Shown here piece by piece: positions 1 to 8,931 of a DNA stretch of 64,000 nucleotides. The stretch lies in NCBI RefSeq assembly GCF_025150085.1, contig NZ_CP102280.1, forward strand, positions 635,001-699,000, given 5' to 3'. Each line of letters starts with the position of its first letter. Positions within the stretch are counted from its first letter, which is position 1. The position numbers and the translations under genes were made by a program. This DNA comes from Dorea longicatena. GTDB lineage: Bacteria; Bacillota; Clostridia; Lachnospirales; Lachnospiraceae. The notes beneath the pieces were generated by a model, which saw only the letters and a list, made by a program, of their open reading frames with translations, was not told the origin of the DNA and searched no databases.

Positions 1-1
1 G

Positions 2-70
2 ATGATCAATGTATTCGCAACGATATTCAATGCAGCCGGATACTATAGTGGAAAGAACTGGAGGAGATAG
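2..70 (+). CDS. possible 3' end of an upstream gene (partial)
   Basis: The frame beginning at base 2 stays open to a TAG at 68-70 and ends in the residues NWRR. A ribosome-binding sequence for the next gene (GGAGGAG) overlaps this end, which would fit a tightly packed operon. The stretch is only 22 codons, so the reading could be chance and no family can be named. Confidence 0.3.
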   Translation: MINVFATIFNAAGYYSGKNWRR

Positions 71-75
71 CAGAT

Positions 76-318
76 ATGAATTATATTACATTTAATGAAA
101 TTATTGAAGTGAACGGATTGCTGGAGGAGAAAGGACTGAATTTTAAAGTCCACTTAAGAGATGCCTGTGGGAAGCAGTCATGTTGGATCGAACCGTTGGG
201 AAATTGTGCATGCGAAGGACGGTATGAGGAGATGTATCAGGTTGTGGAGGAGTATTTTAGAAGGAAAGGGCAGAAGATTACGTTTGATGAGACGAAGTTG
301 AATTTTTTTGCTGTTTAA
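76..318 (+). CDS. small RDAC-family protein
   Basis: An 80-residue cytosolic protein with no signal peptide or membrane segment. It carries the sequence LRDACGKQSCW near residue 27, the signature after which the RDAC family of short Firmicute proteins is named, and two further cysteines in NCACEGRYEEMY. The remaining sequence is an acidic, probably helical tail. The ATG follows GGAGGAG by about 7 bases. Family identity is from memory of the motif; no biochemical role is known to me. The cysteine pattern could support metal binding or redox chemistry, but that is inference. It may be the last gene of an operon that starts outside the window. Confidence 0.7.
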   Translation: MNYITFNEIIEVNGLLEEKGLNFKVHLRDACGKQSCWIEPLGNCACEGRYEEMYQVVEEYFRRKGQKITFDETKLNFFAV

Positions 319-505
319 TTTATCTGAAAAAATATATTGAATAATATTTACTTGTATGTTAATCTATATAAAAGCATACTTCAAAAGAAATCTAAGGTAT
401 ATTGAATCATATACCATCTACATTCTAATTACATTTCAGAAATCTATGCTTTTTATACCAATCAATTGTAAAAAGCAGGAGAGGACTGAACGTGTAAGTA
501 AGATA

Positions 506-525
506 TCCTCCTGCACATAGGAGGA
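506..525 (+). promoter_or_regulatory. hairpin that sequesters the ribosome-binding site
   Basis: TCCTCCT at 506-512 is perfectly complementary to AGGAGGA at 519-525, with a 6-base loop. The second arm is the ribosome-binding site of the nuclease gene whose ATG lies at 533. In an RNA starting upstream of 506 the site would be closed, lowering translation. Small hairpins of this kind limit expression of several transposase genes. Confidence 0.6.
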
Positions 526-532
526 ATTAAAT

Positions 533-1471
533 ATGGCGAGAAGAAAGAGTCAGAAGAGACGCAACAAAAAGTATCAGGTAAACAACCGTCAGTTAAAGGC
601 AAAACGGCCATACAAAGATACGATTTTTCGAATGTTGTATCATGATAAAGAAAATCTGCTATCATTGTATAATGCAGTGAATGGTCGGAATTATACTAAT
701 GCAGAAGATTTGCAGATTGTCACATTAAAAAATGCAATTTATATGGGAATGAAAAATGATCTGGCATTTATTATGGATATGAATTTATATTTGTATGAGC
801 ACCAGTCGACGTATAACCCGAATATTCCGCTTAGAAATTTATTCTATATTGCGGATGAATATCAAAGATTAGTAGTTCAGAAATCTTTATATTCAACGGT
901 AATACAAAAGATACCGACACCAAGATTTATTGTGTTTTATAATGGGACGAAAAAGGTAGACGATTATAATGAATTCCGATTATCTTCAGCTTATGAGAAC
1001 CCGACGGATAATCCGGATCTGGAATTAAGGGTGACTATGTTGAATGTAAATGATGGTCATAATCTAGAACTGATGGAACACTGCAGAACATTAAAGGAAT
1101 ATGCTAAATATGTTGCGAGGGTAAGAAAATATGTGACGCAGAATATTCCTCTGGAAGAAGCAGTTACGCGAGCGGTAGATGAATGCATAGAGGAAGGAAT
1201 TCTGGCAGAATTTTTGATGAAGAATAAGGCTGAGGTGATCAAAGTGAGCATCTATGAGTATGATAAAGAATTTGAAGAGAAAAAATTACGGAAAGCGGAG
1301 TATGAGGCTGGGGTAGAAGCTGGAATTGAACTTGGAGAACGGAGTCTTCTGGAAAATCAGATTAGAAAGAAGTTGAAAAAAGGAAAGCCTATAGAACAAA
1401 TTGCGGATGAATTGGAGGAAGCGGTAACTACAATTCAACGAATTATAGAAGAAACAAAAAAAGAAAATTGA
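533..1471 (+). CDS. Rpn-type PD-(D/E)XK nuclease / putative transposase
   Basis: A 312-residue protein of the Rpn/YhgA-like group (PD-(D/E)XK nuclease family transposase). The N-terminus is very basic. The nuclease core follows: KRPYKDTIFRMLY at residues 24-36, then NDLAFIMDMNLYLYEHQST near residues 80-98, which contains the spaced acidic residue and the E-x-Q catalytic strand typical of the fold, and then PTPRFIVFYNG. The C-terminal part is helical and charged, ending in a small region that resembles a short HTH (EQIADELEEAVTTIQRII). Rpn proteins promote RecA-independent recombination through DNA cleavage. The ATG follows AGGAGG, which is locked in a hairpin. A terminator follows at once, so the gene is monocistronic. 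Confidence 0.85.
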   Translation: MARRKSQKRRNKKYQVNNRQLKAKRPYKDTIFRMLYHDKENLLSLYNAVNGRNYTNAEDLQIVTLKNAIYMGMKNDLAFIMDMNLYLYEHQSTYNPNIPLRNLFYIADEYQRLVVQKSLYSTVIQKIPTPRFIVFYNGTKKVDDYNEFRLSSAYENPTDNPDLELRVTMLNVNDGHNLELMEHCRTLKEYAKYVARVRKYVTQNIPLEEAVTRAVDECIEEGILAEFLMKNKAEVIKVSIYEYDKEFEEKKLRKAEYEAGVEAGIELGERSLLENQIRKKLKKGKPIEQIADELEEAVTTIQRIIEETKKEN

Positions 1472-1481
1472 GCAAAATCAG

Positions 1482-1513
1482 GAAGGCTGTTGCAGATGCA
1501 ATAGTCTTCTTTT
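1482..1513 (+). terminator. rho-independent terminator of the Rpn-type gene
   Basis: A 12-bp stem (1482-1493 with 1498-1509, two G-U pairs) with loop AGAT is followed by TTTT. Confidence 0.8.
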
Positions 1514-1515
1514 AA

Positions 1516-1539
1516 AAGTAATAAATGGATTTATTACTT
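1516..1539. repeat. perfect 10-bp inverted repeat, possible operator
   Basis: AAGTAATAAA (1516-1525) and TTTATTACTT (1530-1539) form a perfect palindrome with a 4-base spacer, about 75 bases before the nucleobase permease. It does not match a purine riboswitch. A protein operator is possible but unproven. Confidence 0.4.
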
Positions 1540-1614
1540 CCACGGTTGCTTTCTCGTAAAATATAAGTTAAATTTATAATAAATAAAATTTTACAGAGAG
1601 AATGAGGAAATGTC

Positions 1615-3018
1615 ATGGAAAGCAACAAAGAAGAACAGATAACGACGGTCAGTGAAGAGAATATTTATAAGCTGAACGGCAGGGTTCCACTTAGAAAAGC
1701 CATTCCGTTTGGCTTACAGCATGTACTGGCGATGTTCGTATCGAATCTGGCTCCGGTACTGATCGTGTGTAGTGCGGCAGTACTTAGAAGTAATGGGGCG
1801 CATTTAAGTTCGGCGGAGATTACACAGTTATTGCAGTGTGCGATGTTTGTAGCCGGAATCGGAACCTGTTTACAGTTATATCCGATTGGAGTGATCGGAT
1901 CAGGACTTCCGATTATTATGGGAGTCAGTTTTACGTTTCTTGGAAGTCTGTTGGTAATTGCAACGAATCCGAATCTTGGATATGAAGGTATGGTTGGTGC
2001 AGTTATTCTGGGTGGTATTTTTGAAGGTTTTGTTGGACTGAGTGCCAAGTACTGGAGAAAATATCTGACTCCGGTTGTATCGGCTTGTGTAGTTATCGCG
2101 ATTGGATTATCACTTCTGCCGGTAGGTATGGATTCCTGGGGCGGCGGAAATGGAGTGAAAGACTTCGGTTCCTGGTATCATCTGGTCGTTGGAGCATTTA
2201 CATTGATCGTATGTCTGGTATCCAGAGAAGTACTAAAAGGCGTATATAAGAATTTAAATGTGCTGGTCGGACTGGTATTTGGCTATGCACTTGCAATTAT
2301 ATTTACTGTAGCGGGAATCGCACCGATGGTTGACTTTTCCGGTATTCATAAGACGATTCAGGAGGTTGGTGTGTTCAGTATCCCGAAGCTTGTGTTCCTG
2401 ACCAGTCATAAGCCGGTATTCAATCTGGGAGCATTTTTTACGATCGCAATCGTATTCCTGGTATCGGCAGCAGAGACGACAGGTGCAACGACGGCAGTCT
2501 GTACGGGAGCACTTGGACGTGATCTTAAGATGAAAGAACTTCGCGGTTCACTGGCAGTTGATGGATTTTCAAGTGCAATCTCCGGATGTTTCGGATGTCT
2601 GCCGCTGACATCATTCAGTCAGAATATCGGACTTGTGACGATGACACAGGTGATCAACCGTTTTACGATTCTGATGGGAGCACTGATTCTGATACTTGCA
2701 TCTTTATTCCCGCCGCTTGGAGCATTCTTCAATTCACTTCCACAGGCGGTGCTTGGCGGATGTACAGTTATGATGTTTGGATCGATCATGTATGAAGGAA
2801 TCAAGATGCTGAAAGAATGTAAATTCGATGACAGAACAATGATTATCGTGTCACTGTCATTTAGTATCGGAGTTGGTCTGACACAGACATCCGGGAACTT
2901 CTTTGCAGCATTTCCAAGTGCGGTAGGAGATGTGTTTAATGGAAATGCAGTGGCAGGAGTGTTTGTGGTATCGTTACTTTTGAGTCTGTTTTTGCCGAAG
3001 AAGACGAAAGTGGAGTAA
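1615..3018 (+). CDS. NCS2-family xanthine/uracil permease
   Basis: A 467-residue polytopic membrane protein of the nucleobase:cation symporter-2 family, about the usual length. Family marks: the ETTGATTAV stretch on the transport helix around residue 287, and SQNIGLVTMT, the QN-x-G signature, around residue 341. The N-terminal RVPLRKAIPFGLQHVLAMF is characteristic of NCS2 entry segments. It should import xanthine, uric acid or uracil with H+ or Na+; substrate cannot be decided from sequence. The ATG follows GAGGAA. No purine or PyrR attenuator is recognised in the leader, only a 10-bp inverted repeat. The gene has its own terminator. Confidence 0.88.
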   Translation: MESNKEEQITTVSEENIYKLNGRVPLRKAIPFGLQHVLAMFVSNLAPVLIVCSAAVLRSNGAHLSSAEITQLLQCAMFVAGIGTCLQLYPIGVIGSGLPIIMGVSFTFLGSLLVIATNPNLGYEGMVGAVILGGIFEGFVGLSAKYWRKYLTPVVSACVVIAIGLSLLPVGMDSWGGGNGVKDFGSWYHLVVGAFTLIVCLVSREVLKGVYKNLNVLVGLVFGYALAIIFTVAGIAPMVDFSGIHKTIQEVGVFSIPKLVFLTSHKPVFNLGAFFTIAIVFLVSAAETTGATTAVCTGALGRDLKMKELRGSLAVDGFSSAISGCFGCLPLTSFSQNIGLVTMTQVINRFTILMGALILILASLFPPLGAFFNSLPQAVLGGCTVMMFGSIMYEGIKMLKECKFDDRTMIIVSLSFSIGVGLTQTSGNFFAAFPSAVGDVFNGNAVAGVFVVSLLLSLFLPKKTKVE

Positions 3019-3056
3019 GCGAGAATATAAAACAGCATAGTGAATCATAGAAGAAA

Positions 3057-3098
3057 AGATTATCTGGAGAAAGGGAACTATCCGGATAATCTTTTTTT
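3057..3098 (+). terminator. rho-independent terminator
   Basis: A 12-bp stem (3057-3068 with 3081-3092, one G-U pair) is followed by seven T residues, closing the permease transcript. Confidence 0.85.
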
Positions 3099-3103
3099 GG
3101 GGC

Positions 3104-3144
3104 CATGCGTTTATAAGTAGTTGCCGAAAGAAGATTCTTTAGAG
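3104..3144 (+). repeat. dispersed ~40-bp palindromic repeat, copy 1 (divergent)
   Basis: CATGCG...AAGTAGTTGCCG...GATTCTTTAGAG matches the start, the GTTGCC core and the TTCTnTAG end of the dispersed intergenic repeat. The second GGCA half is degenerate. Confidence 0.45.
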
Positions 3145-3219
3145 TTAAAAATATAAGAAAAGTTGGAAAAATCACATAATTACGAAAAAAACGGTTGGAA
3201 TATTGCGTGGTAAAAATTA

Positions 3220-3247
3220 TTGACAAACGATAATTCCTTGCTATAAT
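3220..3247 (+). promoter_or_regulatory. sigma-70-type promoter of the XRE/DUF2975 operon
   Basis: TTGACA at 3220-3225 and TATAAT at 3242-3247, 16-base spacer, followed 53 bases later by the XRE start. Confidence 0.8.
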
Positions 3248-3264
3248 AAAATTATAAATTATCG
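3228..3264. promoter_or_regulatory. inverted-repeat operator overlapping the promoter
   Basis: CGATAATT (3228-3235) and AATTATCG (3257-3264) are perfectly inverted and flank the -10 box. A further ATAATT at 3272-3277 repeats the half-site. The position suits autorepression by the XRE protein encoded downstream. Confidence 0.5.
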
Positions 3265-3300
3265 AAAAACAATAATTTTCAAACACAGAAAGGAGGAAAT

Positions 3301-3528
3301 ATGGGAATTCGTATATGCTTGGATGAAGTCCTGAAAAAGAAGGGAATGACTTCAAAAGAATTATGCAGACAAGTCGGTATTACCGAGGCCAATCTGTCGG
3401 TACTCCGAAGCGGAAAAGCCAAAGGTATCCGTTTGCATACGATGAATCGTATCTGTTATTTCCTTCAATGTGATGTAGGTGATATTTTAAAATTTGATGG
3501 AAATCTGGATGAAGAGGAGGGTGAATAA
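3301..3528 (+). CDS. XRE-family helix-turn-helix regulator (YozG-like)
   Basis: A 75-residue DNA-binding protein made of little more than one HTH domain. Residues 15-45 ([20 protein letters not shown]) hold the helix-turn-helix, followed by a region ending CDVGDILKF, typical of the short HTH_26/YozG group. The ATG follows AAGGAGG. It lies 1 base ahead of a DUF2975 membrane protein; this pairing is the same as yozG-yoaS in Bacillus subtilis and is common in Clostridia. An inverted repeat around its promoter suggests that it represses its own operon. The signal sensed is unknown; the membrane partner may hold or release the regulator. Confidence 0.88.
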
Positions 3529-3529
3529 T

Positions 3530-4117
3530 ATGAAGATGAAAAGTTTTGAAAAATTCCGGAAACCACTGACCAGTCTGATGAGATTTCTGGAAATCTTACA
3601 TTGGTTCGATGGTATCGTATTACTTTGGGCGGGATCGGCTATACCTATGCACAGCGTGCACATTAACGGGGCTATATTCGGCATCAAACAGGATACCATG
3701 ATGAATGCCTACGGGATGTTCTTTACACTGATTGATGCAAAGGGAAATATGCGGATGCATCTGGTATCCGTGTGGCTTCTGCTGTTGGGAGCAACATCTA
3801 TATTACTGGCCCTGATTTTTCGCAACGTTCATAAAATACTGAAGTCACTGGAAGGCACAAAGGAACAACCAGAAATGGGCACACCGTTTACAGCAGAAAA
3901 TATAGAAAGAGTAAAGAAAATAGGAATTTACAGTATAGTAATGCCGACGATTCAGAATGTGGTCGTTTATATTTGCGGAGTATTGATTAAAATGAATGGA
4001 CTGAAAGATATCAATTTTGAAGTGAGAGGATTCATTTTTGGAATTATTGTTTTATGTTTAGCCTATGTATTCTCTCATGGAGTAAATCTGCAGGAAGAAG
4101 TAGATGGGTTTATCTAA
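3530..4117 (+). CDS. DUF2975 membrane protein (YoaS-like)
   Basis: A 195-residue integral membrane protein with four predicted helices: near residues 18-38, 78-98, 128-150 and 160-180. The last one runs into [12 protein letters not shown], the conserved DUF2975 C-terminus with an acidic motif (QEEVD). The start at 3530 is chosen over an upstream in-frame ATG at 3494 because it follows GAGGAGGGTG at normal spacing and does not overlap the XRE gene. DUF2975 proteins are normally encoded beside a small XRE protein. Function is unknown; a membrane sensor or antagonist of the regulator is a reasonable inference. Confidence 0.85.
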
Positions 4118-4145
4118 GATTTCTATTTGGAGAGGAGAGATGGAT

Positions 4146-4514
4146 ATGCAGAAAAGTATCAAATCATTGAAAAGAAATGGCATATTGTTATTGGCGTATG
4201 ATTTATTGGTGTTATGTATTGTATTTGTAAAAAATGGAATGATAAATATGTCAGCGGAAGCGGCCACTTCTCTAATTGTATCTATTGGTTTTGGAATATT
4301 CATCAATTTACTCTGGATCGTGGATTCCAAAACTTGGATTACTGATTACGGAAAAAGGAAATGTATCTGGTCCTATTGGTGTGGCGAAATTGTACTTCTG
4401 CTGTTAGTAGTTGCTTTGGAAAATATGAATCAACTGGTTGCAACATCTGCCATATTAGGAATGATGGCGGTATATCTTATAATTGGTATATGGTGGGTGA
4501 GCCGCAAGCTCTAA
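4146..4514 (+). CDS. small four-helix membrane protein, unknown
   Basis: About 122 residues with four hydrophobic segments: NGILLLAYDLLVLCIVFV, an ALIVSIGFGIFINLLW-like stretch, IVLLLLVVALENM and a C-terminal ILGMMAVYLIIGIWWV. The start at 4146 sits 8 bases after GAGGAG; ATG 4140 or 4104 in the same frame are alternatives. It follows the DUF2975 gene closely on the same strand with no terminator between, so it is probably the third gene of that operon. I do not recognise the family. It converges on the LysR gene, which ends 4 bases away. Confidence 0.7.
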   Translation: MQKSIKSLKRNGILLLAYDLLVLCIVFVKNGMINMSAEAATSLIVSIGFGIFINLLWIVDSKTWITDYGKRKCIWSYWCGEIVLLLLVVALENMNQLVATSAILGMMAVYLIIGIWWVSRKL

Positions 4515-4518
4515 TGTG

Positions 4519-5421
4519 CTAATGCTCACCACACACATCCAGAAATTCCTGCACCAGCGGCACCGGTTTCTTTCCCTTCGCCCAGATCAGAAGTATCTTA
4601 GTTATAAGATCCGGCTCATCCAATTCTTGTATACAAAGTCCGTCACACAAGCTGGCCATGGACTGCGGAAAGATGGCAGTTGCAAGATCTTCTTTCGCCC
4701 ACAGCATGGCACCTCTGGGATCATCGCAGACACAGAAGATGTCCGGATTCATATTCTGGGCATGAAAGGTATTCATGATGAGTTCTTCGTATCTCCGGTA
4801 TAAGATCAGCGGTCTATGTAAAAGATCGGAGAGCTTTAAGGAAGAAACCGCATTGTGTTTCGAAGAATTATGCGGTGTATCTGTGGTAACGTCAGCGGTC
4901 TTTGAAACCATATTTTTGGGTGCTGATACTGCAATCATCGGCTCAGAACACAATTCCATATAAGACACCTCGTCAAGACGCAGTGGTGTTCTGGCAACGG
5001 AGATATCGATGATCCCGTCCAGAAGATACTGATAAAGCGAATAAGTGATCCCGTCGTGGACTTCAAAGTTCACGTCGGGATTTTTTTTCGAAAACTGGGA
5101 AATATAAGGCATGATGGTATCTACAGTTGTGGGAGTCAGACCGATACGCAGGATCCGTTTTTTCCCGGTTTTCGAGACCTCGAGCTCAGTAGATCTGGCG
5201 TATTCCAGCAGATTACCGGATCGGTCGTAGAGAAGCTTTCCGGCTTCAGTAAGAGTAACGCCCTTGCTGGTGCGGTCGAAAAGTTTTACATTTAATTCAT
5301 TTTCCAGCTGACGGATCTGGTAGCTGAGCGGAGGCTGGGACATATTTAAGTGTCTTGCAGCTTCGTTGATGCTGCCGGTGGATGCAATCTCGCGGAAATA
5401 TTCTAACTGTCTGAGTTCCAT
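4519..5421 (-). CDS. LysR-family transcriptional regulator
   Basis: A 300-residue regulator of standard LysR length. The N-terminal winged HTH (MELRQLEYFREIASTGSINEAARHL continuing to residue 60) is followed by a substrate-binding domain beginning around residue 90. The domain's typical LRIGLTPTTVDTIMPYI entry and a C-terminal ALWAKEDLATAIFPQS effector strand are visible. It closely resembles in layout the second LysR protein at 54.5 kb (both have LRIG/LHIGMTPTTV/STV and AMxxAKxGLxxxIxPxSM-like strands). It is divergent from the ABC exporter at 5.58 kb, 160 bases away, and may control it. The inducer is not predictable. Confidence 0.9.
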   Translation of the reverse strand: MELRQLEYFREIASTGSINEAARHLNMSQPPLSYQIRQLENELNVKLFDRTSKGVTLTEAGKLLYDRSGNLLEYARSTELEVSKTGKKRILRIGLTPTTVDTIMPYISQFSKKNPDVNFEVHDGITYSLYQYLLDGIIDISVARTPLRLDEVSYMELCSEPMIAVSAPKNMVSKTADVTTDTPHNSSKHNAVSSLKLSDLLHRPLILYRRYEELIMNTFHAQNMNPDIFCVCDDPRGAMLWAKEDLATAIFPQSMASLCDGLCIQELDEPDLITKILLIWAKGKKPVPLVQEFLDVCGEH

Positions 5422-5581
5422 GTTGGATTACCTGCCTTATATATTTTTTGTATTGCAAAGCTATAAAAACAATATTATTCATATCAATGATAACGGACTA
5501 TAATAAAACAGTCAAGGGATATTATAATAAGTAGATAGCGATGACTTATTAGTTATCGGAAAAAGGAATGGAGTGAAAGAA

Positions 5582-7453
5582 ATGAAGCGTCTTGAGAAGT
5601 TTCTGAGACCTTACCGCAGAGAGAGTATTCTGGCACCGCTATTCAAATTATTGGAAGTCGTGTTCGACCTTATGGTTCCTGTTGTGGTAGCTCAGATTAT
5701 TGATGTGGGCGTTGCGAAGAATGACTATGGATATATTGTGGAAATGTTTTTCGTGTTACTGCTCATGGCAGCAGTCGGACTGTTGTGCAGTTTTACCGCA
5801 CAGTTCTTTGCCGCAAAGGCAAGTGTTGGATTTGCGACCAGCGTCAGACAGGCAATGTTCGACCATATCCAGGGATTGTCATTTACAGAACTGGATACGC
5901 TCGGAACAGACACACTGATCACGAGACTGACGGACGATGTGAACCAGGTGCAGAACGGAATTAACATGGGACTGCGTCTGTTACTTAGAAGTCCGTTTGT
6001 CGTAATCGGTGCGATGGTGATGGCATTTACCATCAATGTACGCTGTGCACTGATCTTTGTAGTGACAGTACCGATCCTGTTTGTCGTTGTATTTTCGATT
6101 ATGCTGATCAGTATTCCGCTGTTCAAGAAAGTACAGGCAGGTCTGGACTGTGTGACAGGACTTACGAGAGAGAATCTGACAGGTATCCGTGTCATCCGTG
6201 CATTCTGCAGGGAAGAACAGTCGGTGGAAGAATTCGAAGAAGGAAACAGAGAACTTACAAGATTGAATGAGTTCGTAGGAAGAATTTCTGCCCTTCTGAA
6301 TCCGCTCACGTATGTATTGATTAACGGAGCAACTGTGTTACTGATCGCGCGTGCCGGAGTGCAGGTCAATATCGGGAATCTGCAGCAGGGACAGGTAGTA
6401 GCGCTGTATAACTATATGGCACAGATTATCGTAGAACTGATCAAGCTGGCATCCCTGATCATTACGTTGAACAAATCAATGGCTTGCGCAGACCGTGTGG
6501 CCGGTATTCTGGATGTGAAGTCCAGCATGGAATACAAAGTGGCGGCTGAGCAGATGAAGAATGAACAGATAAATGCTGATCAAAGAAAATATGAGACAGA
6601 CGGCGAGAATGATCAGGCCGACAGTAATCTGGCAGTTGAGTTCAACCACGTCACCTTCACATACGAAGGTGCCGGAGCATCCAGCTTATCGGACATCACC
6701 TTCCGTGCGAAGAAAGGACAGACGATCGGAATCATCGGAGGAACCGGAAGTGGTAAGAGTACACTGGTCAGCCTGATCCCGAGATTCTATGATCCACAGG
6801 AAGGAACGGTAAAAGTAAATGGTATCAATGCAAAGGACTATCCGCAAGGAGAACTTTGCAGTGAGATCGGAGTGGTACAGCAACGTTCCATCCTGTTCAA
6901 AGGAAGTATCCGCGACAATCTGAAGTGGGGCAATGATCAGGCTTCAGATGAAGATCTGTGGAAAGCAATCACAATCGCTCAGGCAAAAGATGTTGTAGAA
7001 GCTAAGCCTGGAAAGCTTGATTTTGAAGTAGAACAGAACGGACGTAACCTGTCCGGCGGACAGAAGCAGCGTCTGACGATCGCACGTGCACTGGTCAGCA
7101 AGCCTGAGATATTGATTCTGGACGACAGCTTAAGTGCGCTGGATTTTGCGACAGACGCAGCACTTCGTAAAGCAATCGGTGAACTGGAAGGCAATGTGAC
7201 AACCTTCCTGGTATCTCAGAGAATTTCCGGTATCCGTCAGGCAGACAAGATCCTGGTTATGGAGGACGGTGAGCTGGCAGGACAGGGAACCCATGAAGAA
7301 CTGATGGAGATTTGTGAGACCTATCAGGAGATCTATTATTCACAGTTCCCGGAAGAACGTCCGGCTGCAGTTAAATCTTCAAAGGAAACCGGAAAAGATT
7401 TGGACAAAGCGGATAAAATGACAGAGAAGGCAGAGAAAGGAGCGGCAGAGTAA
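5582..7453 (+). CDS. ABC exporter subunit with degenerate ATP site
   Basis: A 623-residue half-transporter: six-helix membrane domain (residues ~15-310) and ATP-binding domain. Walker A is GGTGSGKST near residue 387 and the signature LSGGQ near 490. The Walker B end reads ILILDDS, with Asp in place of the catalytic Glu, and the H-loop reads VSQRISGIR, with Gln in place of His. This is the non-hydrolysing half found in heterodimeric multidrug exporters such as BmrC/BmrD or TM287/288. A 40-residue acidic insert (residues ~320-355) precedes the ATP domain. The ATG at 5582 follows GGAGTG; an in-frame GTG at 5573 is the alternative. The partner gene overlaps by one base but is truncated. Confidence 0.88.
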   Translation: MKRLEKFLRPYRRESILAPLFKLLEVVFDLMVPVVVAQIIDVGVAKNDYGYIVEMFFVLLLMAAVGLLCSFTAQFFAAKASVGFATSVRQAMFDHIQGLSFTELDTLGTDTLITRLTDDVNQVQNGINMGLRLLLRSPFVVIGAMVMAFTINVRCALIFVVTVPILFVVVFSIMLISIPLFKKVQAGLDCVTGLTRENLTGIRVIRAFCREEQSVEEFEEGNRELTRLNEFVGRISALLNPLTYVLINGATVLLIARAGVQVNIGNLQQGQVVALYNYMAQIIVELIKLASLIITLNKSMACADRVAGILDVKSSMEYKVAAEQMKNEQINADQRKYETDGENDQADSNLAVEFNHVTFTYEGAGASSLSDITFRAKKGQTIGIIGGTGSGKSTLVSLIPRFYDPQEGTVKVNGINAKDYPQGELCSEIGVVQQRSILFKGSIRDNLKWGNDQASDEDLWKAITIAQAKDVVEAKPGKLDFEVEQNGRNLSGGQKQRLTIARALVSKPEILILDDSLSALDFATDAALRKAIGELEGNVTTFLVSQRISGIRQADKILVMEDGELAGQGTHEELMEICETYQEIYYSQFPEERPAAVKSSKETGKDLDKADKMTEKAEKGAAE

Positions 7454-8931
7454 TGAAGAAATTATTAAAGCTCATAGGAAAGTATAAGATTTTCCTTGCA
7501 TTCAGTGTAATCTTTGCTGCAATCTCTGTAGTATTGCAGTTATATGTGCCGGTTTTATTCGGTGATGCAATTGATGAAGTTGTATCGGCACATCAGGTGA
7601 ACTTTGATATGATGTGGTATTATCTGAAGCAGATTCTGATTTTTATCGTGATATCAGCATTTGCTACGTGGTTCATGAATCTGTTGAACAACCGGATGAC
7701 TTACCGGATCGTGCAGGATATCCGTTCACAGGCAATCCGTCATATCCAGGTACTGCCGTTGTCTTATCTGGATCAGCACAGCACCGGAGATATTGTAAGC
7801 CGTGTCATTGCAGATACAGATATCTTATCCGATGGTCTGTTGTTGGGATTTACACAGTTATTTTCAGGAATCGTGACGATCGTTGTGACACTGATTTTCA
7901 TGTTCTCTAAGAATGTGTGGGTAACACTGCTGGTGATCGTACTGACACCATTTAGTTTCGTAGTGGCGAAATTCATTTCTTCCAGGTCTTATACGATGTT
8001 CCGGAAGCAGAGTGAGACCAGAGGACGGCAGACCGCACTGATTGAAGAAATGATCGGCGGACAGAAAGTAGTAAAAGCATTTGGGTACGAGAAAGAATCA
8101 TCCAGAAGATTTGATGAGATCAATAAAGAACTGCAGAACTACAGCCAGAAAGCAGTGTTCTACAGCAGTTTAACGAACCCGTCCACACGATTCGTCAATA
8201 ATATCATTTACGCCGGAGTGGCTTTACTTGGAGCATTTCTGATACCGGGCGGCACGCTGACGGTCGGAGGACTTTCTGTACTGTTAGCGTATGCGAACCA
8301 GTATATGAAGCCGTTCAACGATATCAGTTCGGTAGTCACAGAGATGCAGAATGCGCTGGCATGTGCGGACCGTATCTTTGATCTGTTAGAGCAGAAAGAA
8401 GAGACATTGGATGCGGAAGGCGCATTTGCTACAGTTGATGGCAATGTTACAATCGACGATGTGGCATTTAGTTATGATAAAGAAAAAGAACTGATCGAGA
8501 ACTTCAATCTGGATGTAAAACCGGGTATGCGTATTGCAATCGTTGGTCCGACAGGATGCGGTAAGACGACATTTATCAACTTGCTGATGCGCTTCTATGA
8601 TGTAGATGAAGGAAAGATCCTGGTGGATGGAAAGGACATCCGGGAGGTATCCAGACATGCCCTTAGAAGCAGCTTTGGTATGGTGTTGCAGGATACCTGG
8701 ATCAAGAGCGGAACCGTAAGAGACAACATCTGCTTTGGAAAACCGGATGCAACCGATGAAGAGATCATTCGTGCAGCGAAGGAAGCAAGAAGCTGGGAAT
8801 TCATCCGGAGACTTCCAAAAGGTCTGGACACGGTGCTTCACGAAGACAGTATCAGCCAGGGTCAGAAGCAGCTTCTGTGTATCACAAGATGCTGCTTGCC
8901 GGAACGGATAATACACCGGCGAAGGAAATAG
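7453..8931 (+). pseudogene. partner ABC exporter subunit, C-terminally truncated
   Basis: The reading frame encodes 492 residues. It has an intact membrane domain and Walker A (GPTGCGKTT near residue 365), a Q-loop, and the degenerate signature ISQGQKQ near residue 466, which is expected in the partner of a subunit with a dead Walker B. After LLCITR (about base 8889) similarity stops and a 14-residue frame of unrelated sequence ends at 8931. Walker B, D-loop and H-loop are missing, about 90-100 residues. Because this half should carry the only canonical catalytic Glu and His, the exporter is almost certainly inactive. The break is shared with a LacI-family gene in another frame. Confidence 0.8.

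Noticed and set aside
1514..1614. Purine riboswitch ahead of the NCS2 permease
   Set aside because: The conserved loop-loop elements and TATA-rich P1 stem are not found.
2936..3355. Minus-strand open frame across the XRE promoter
   Set aside because: It covers a clear plus-strand promoter and terminator and has no similarity to a protein family.
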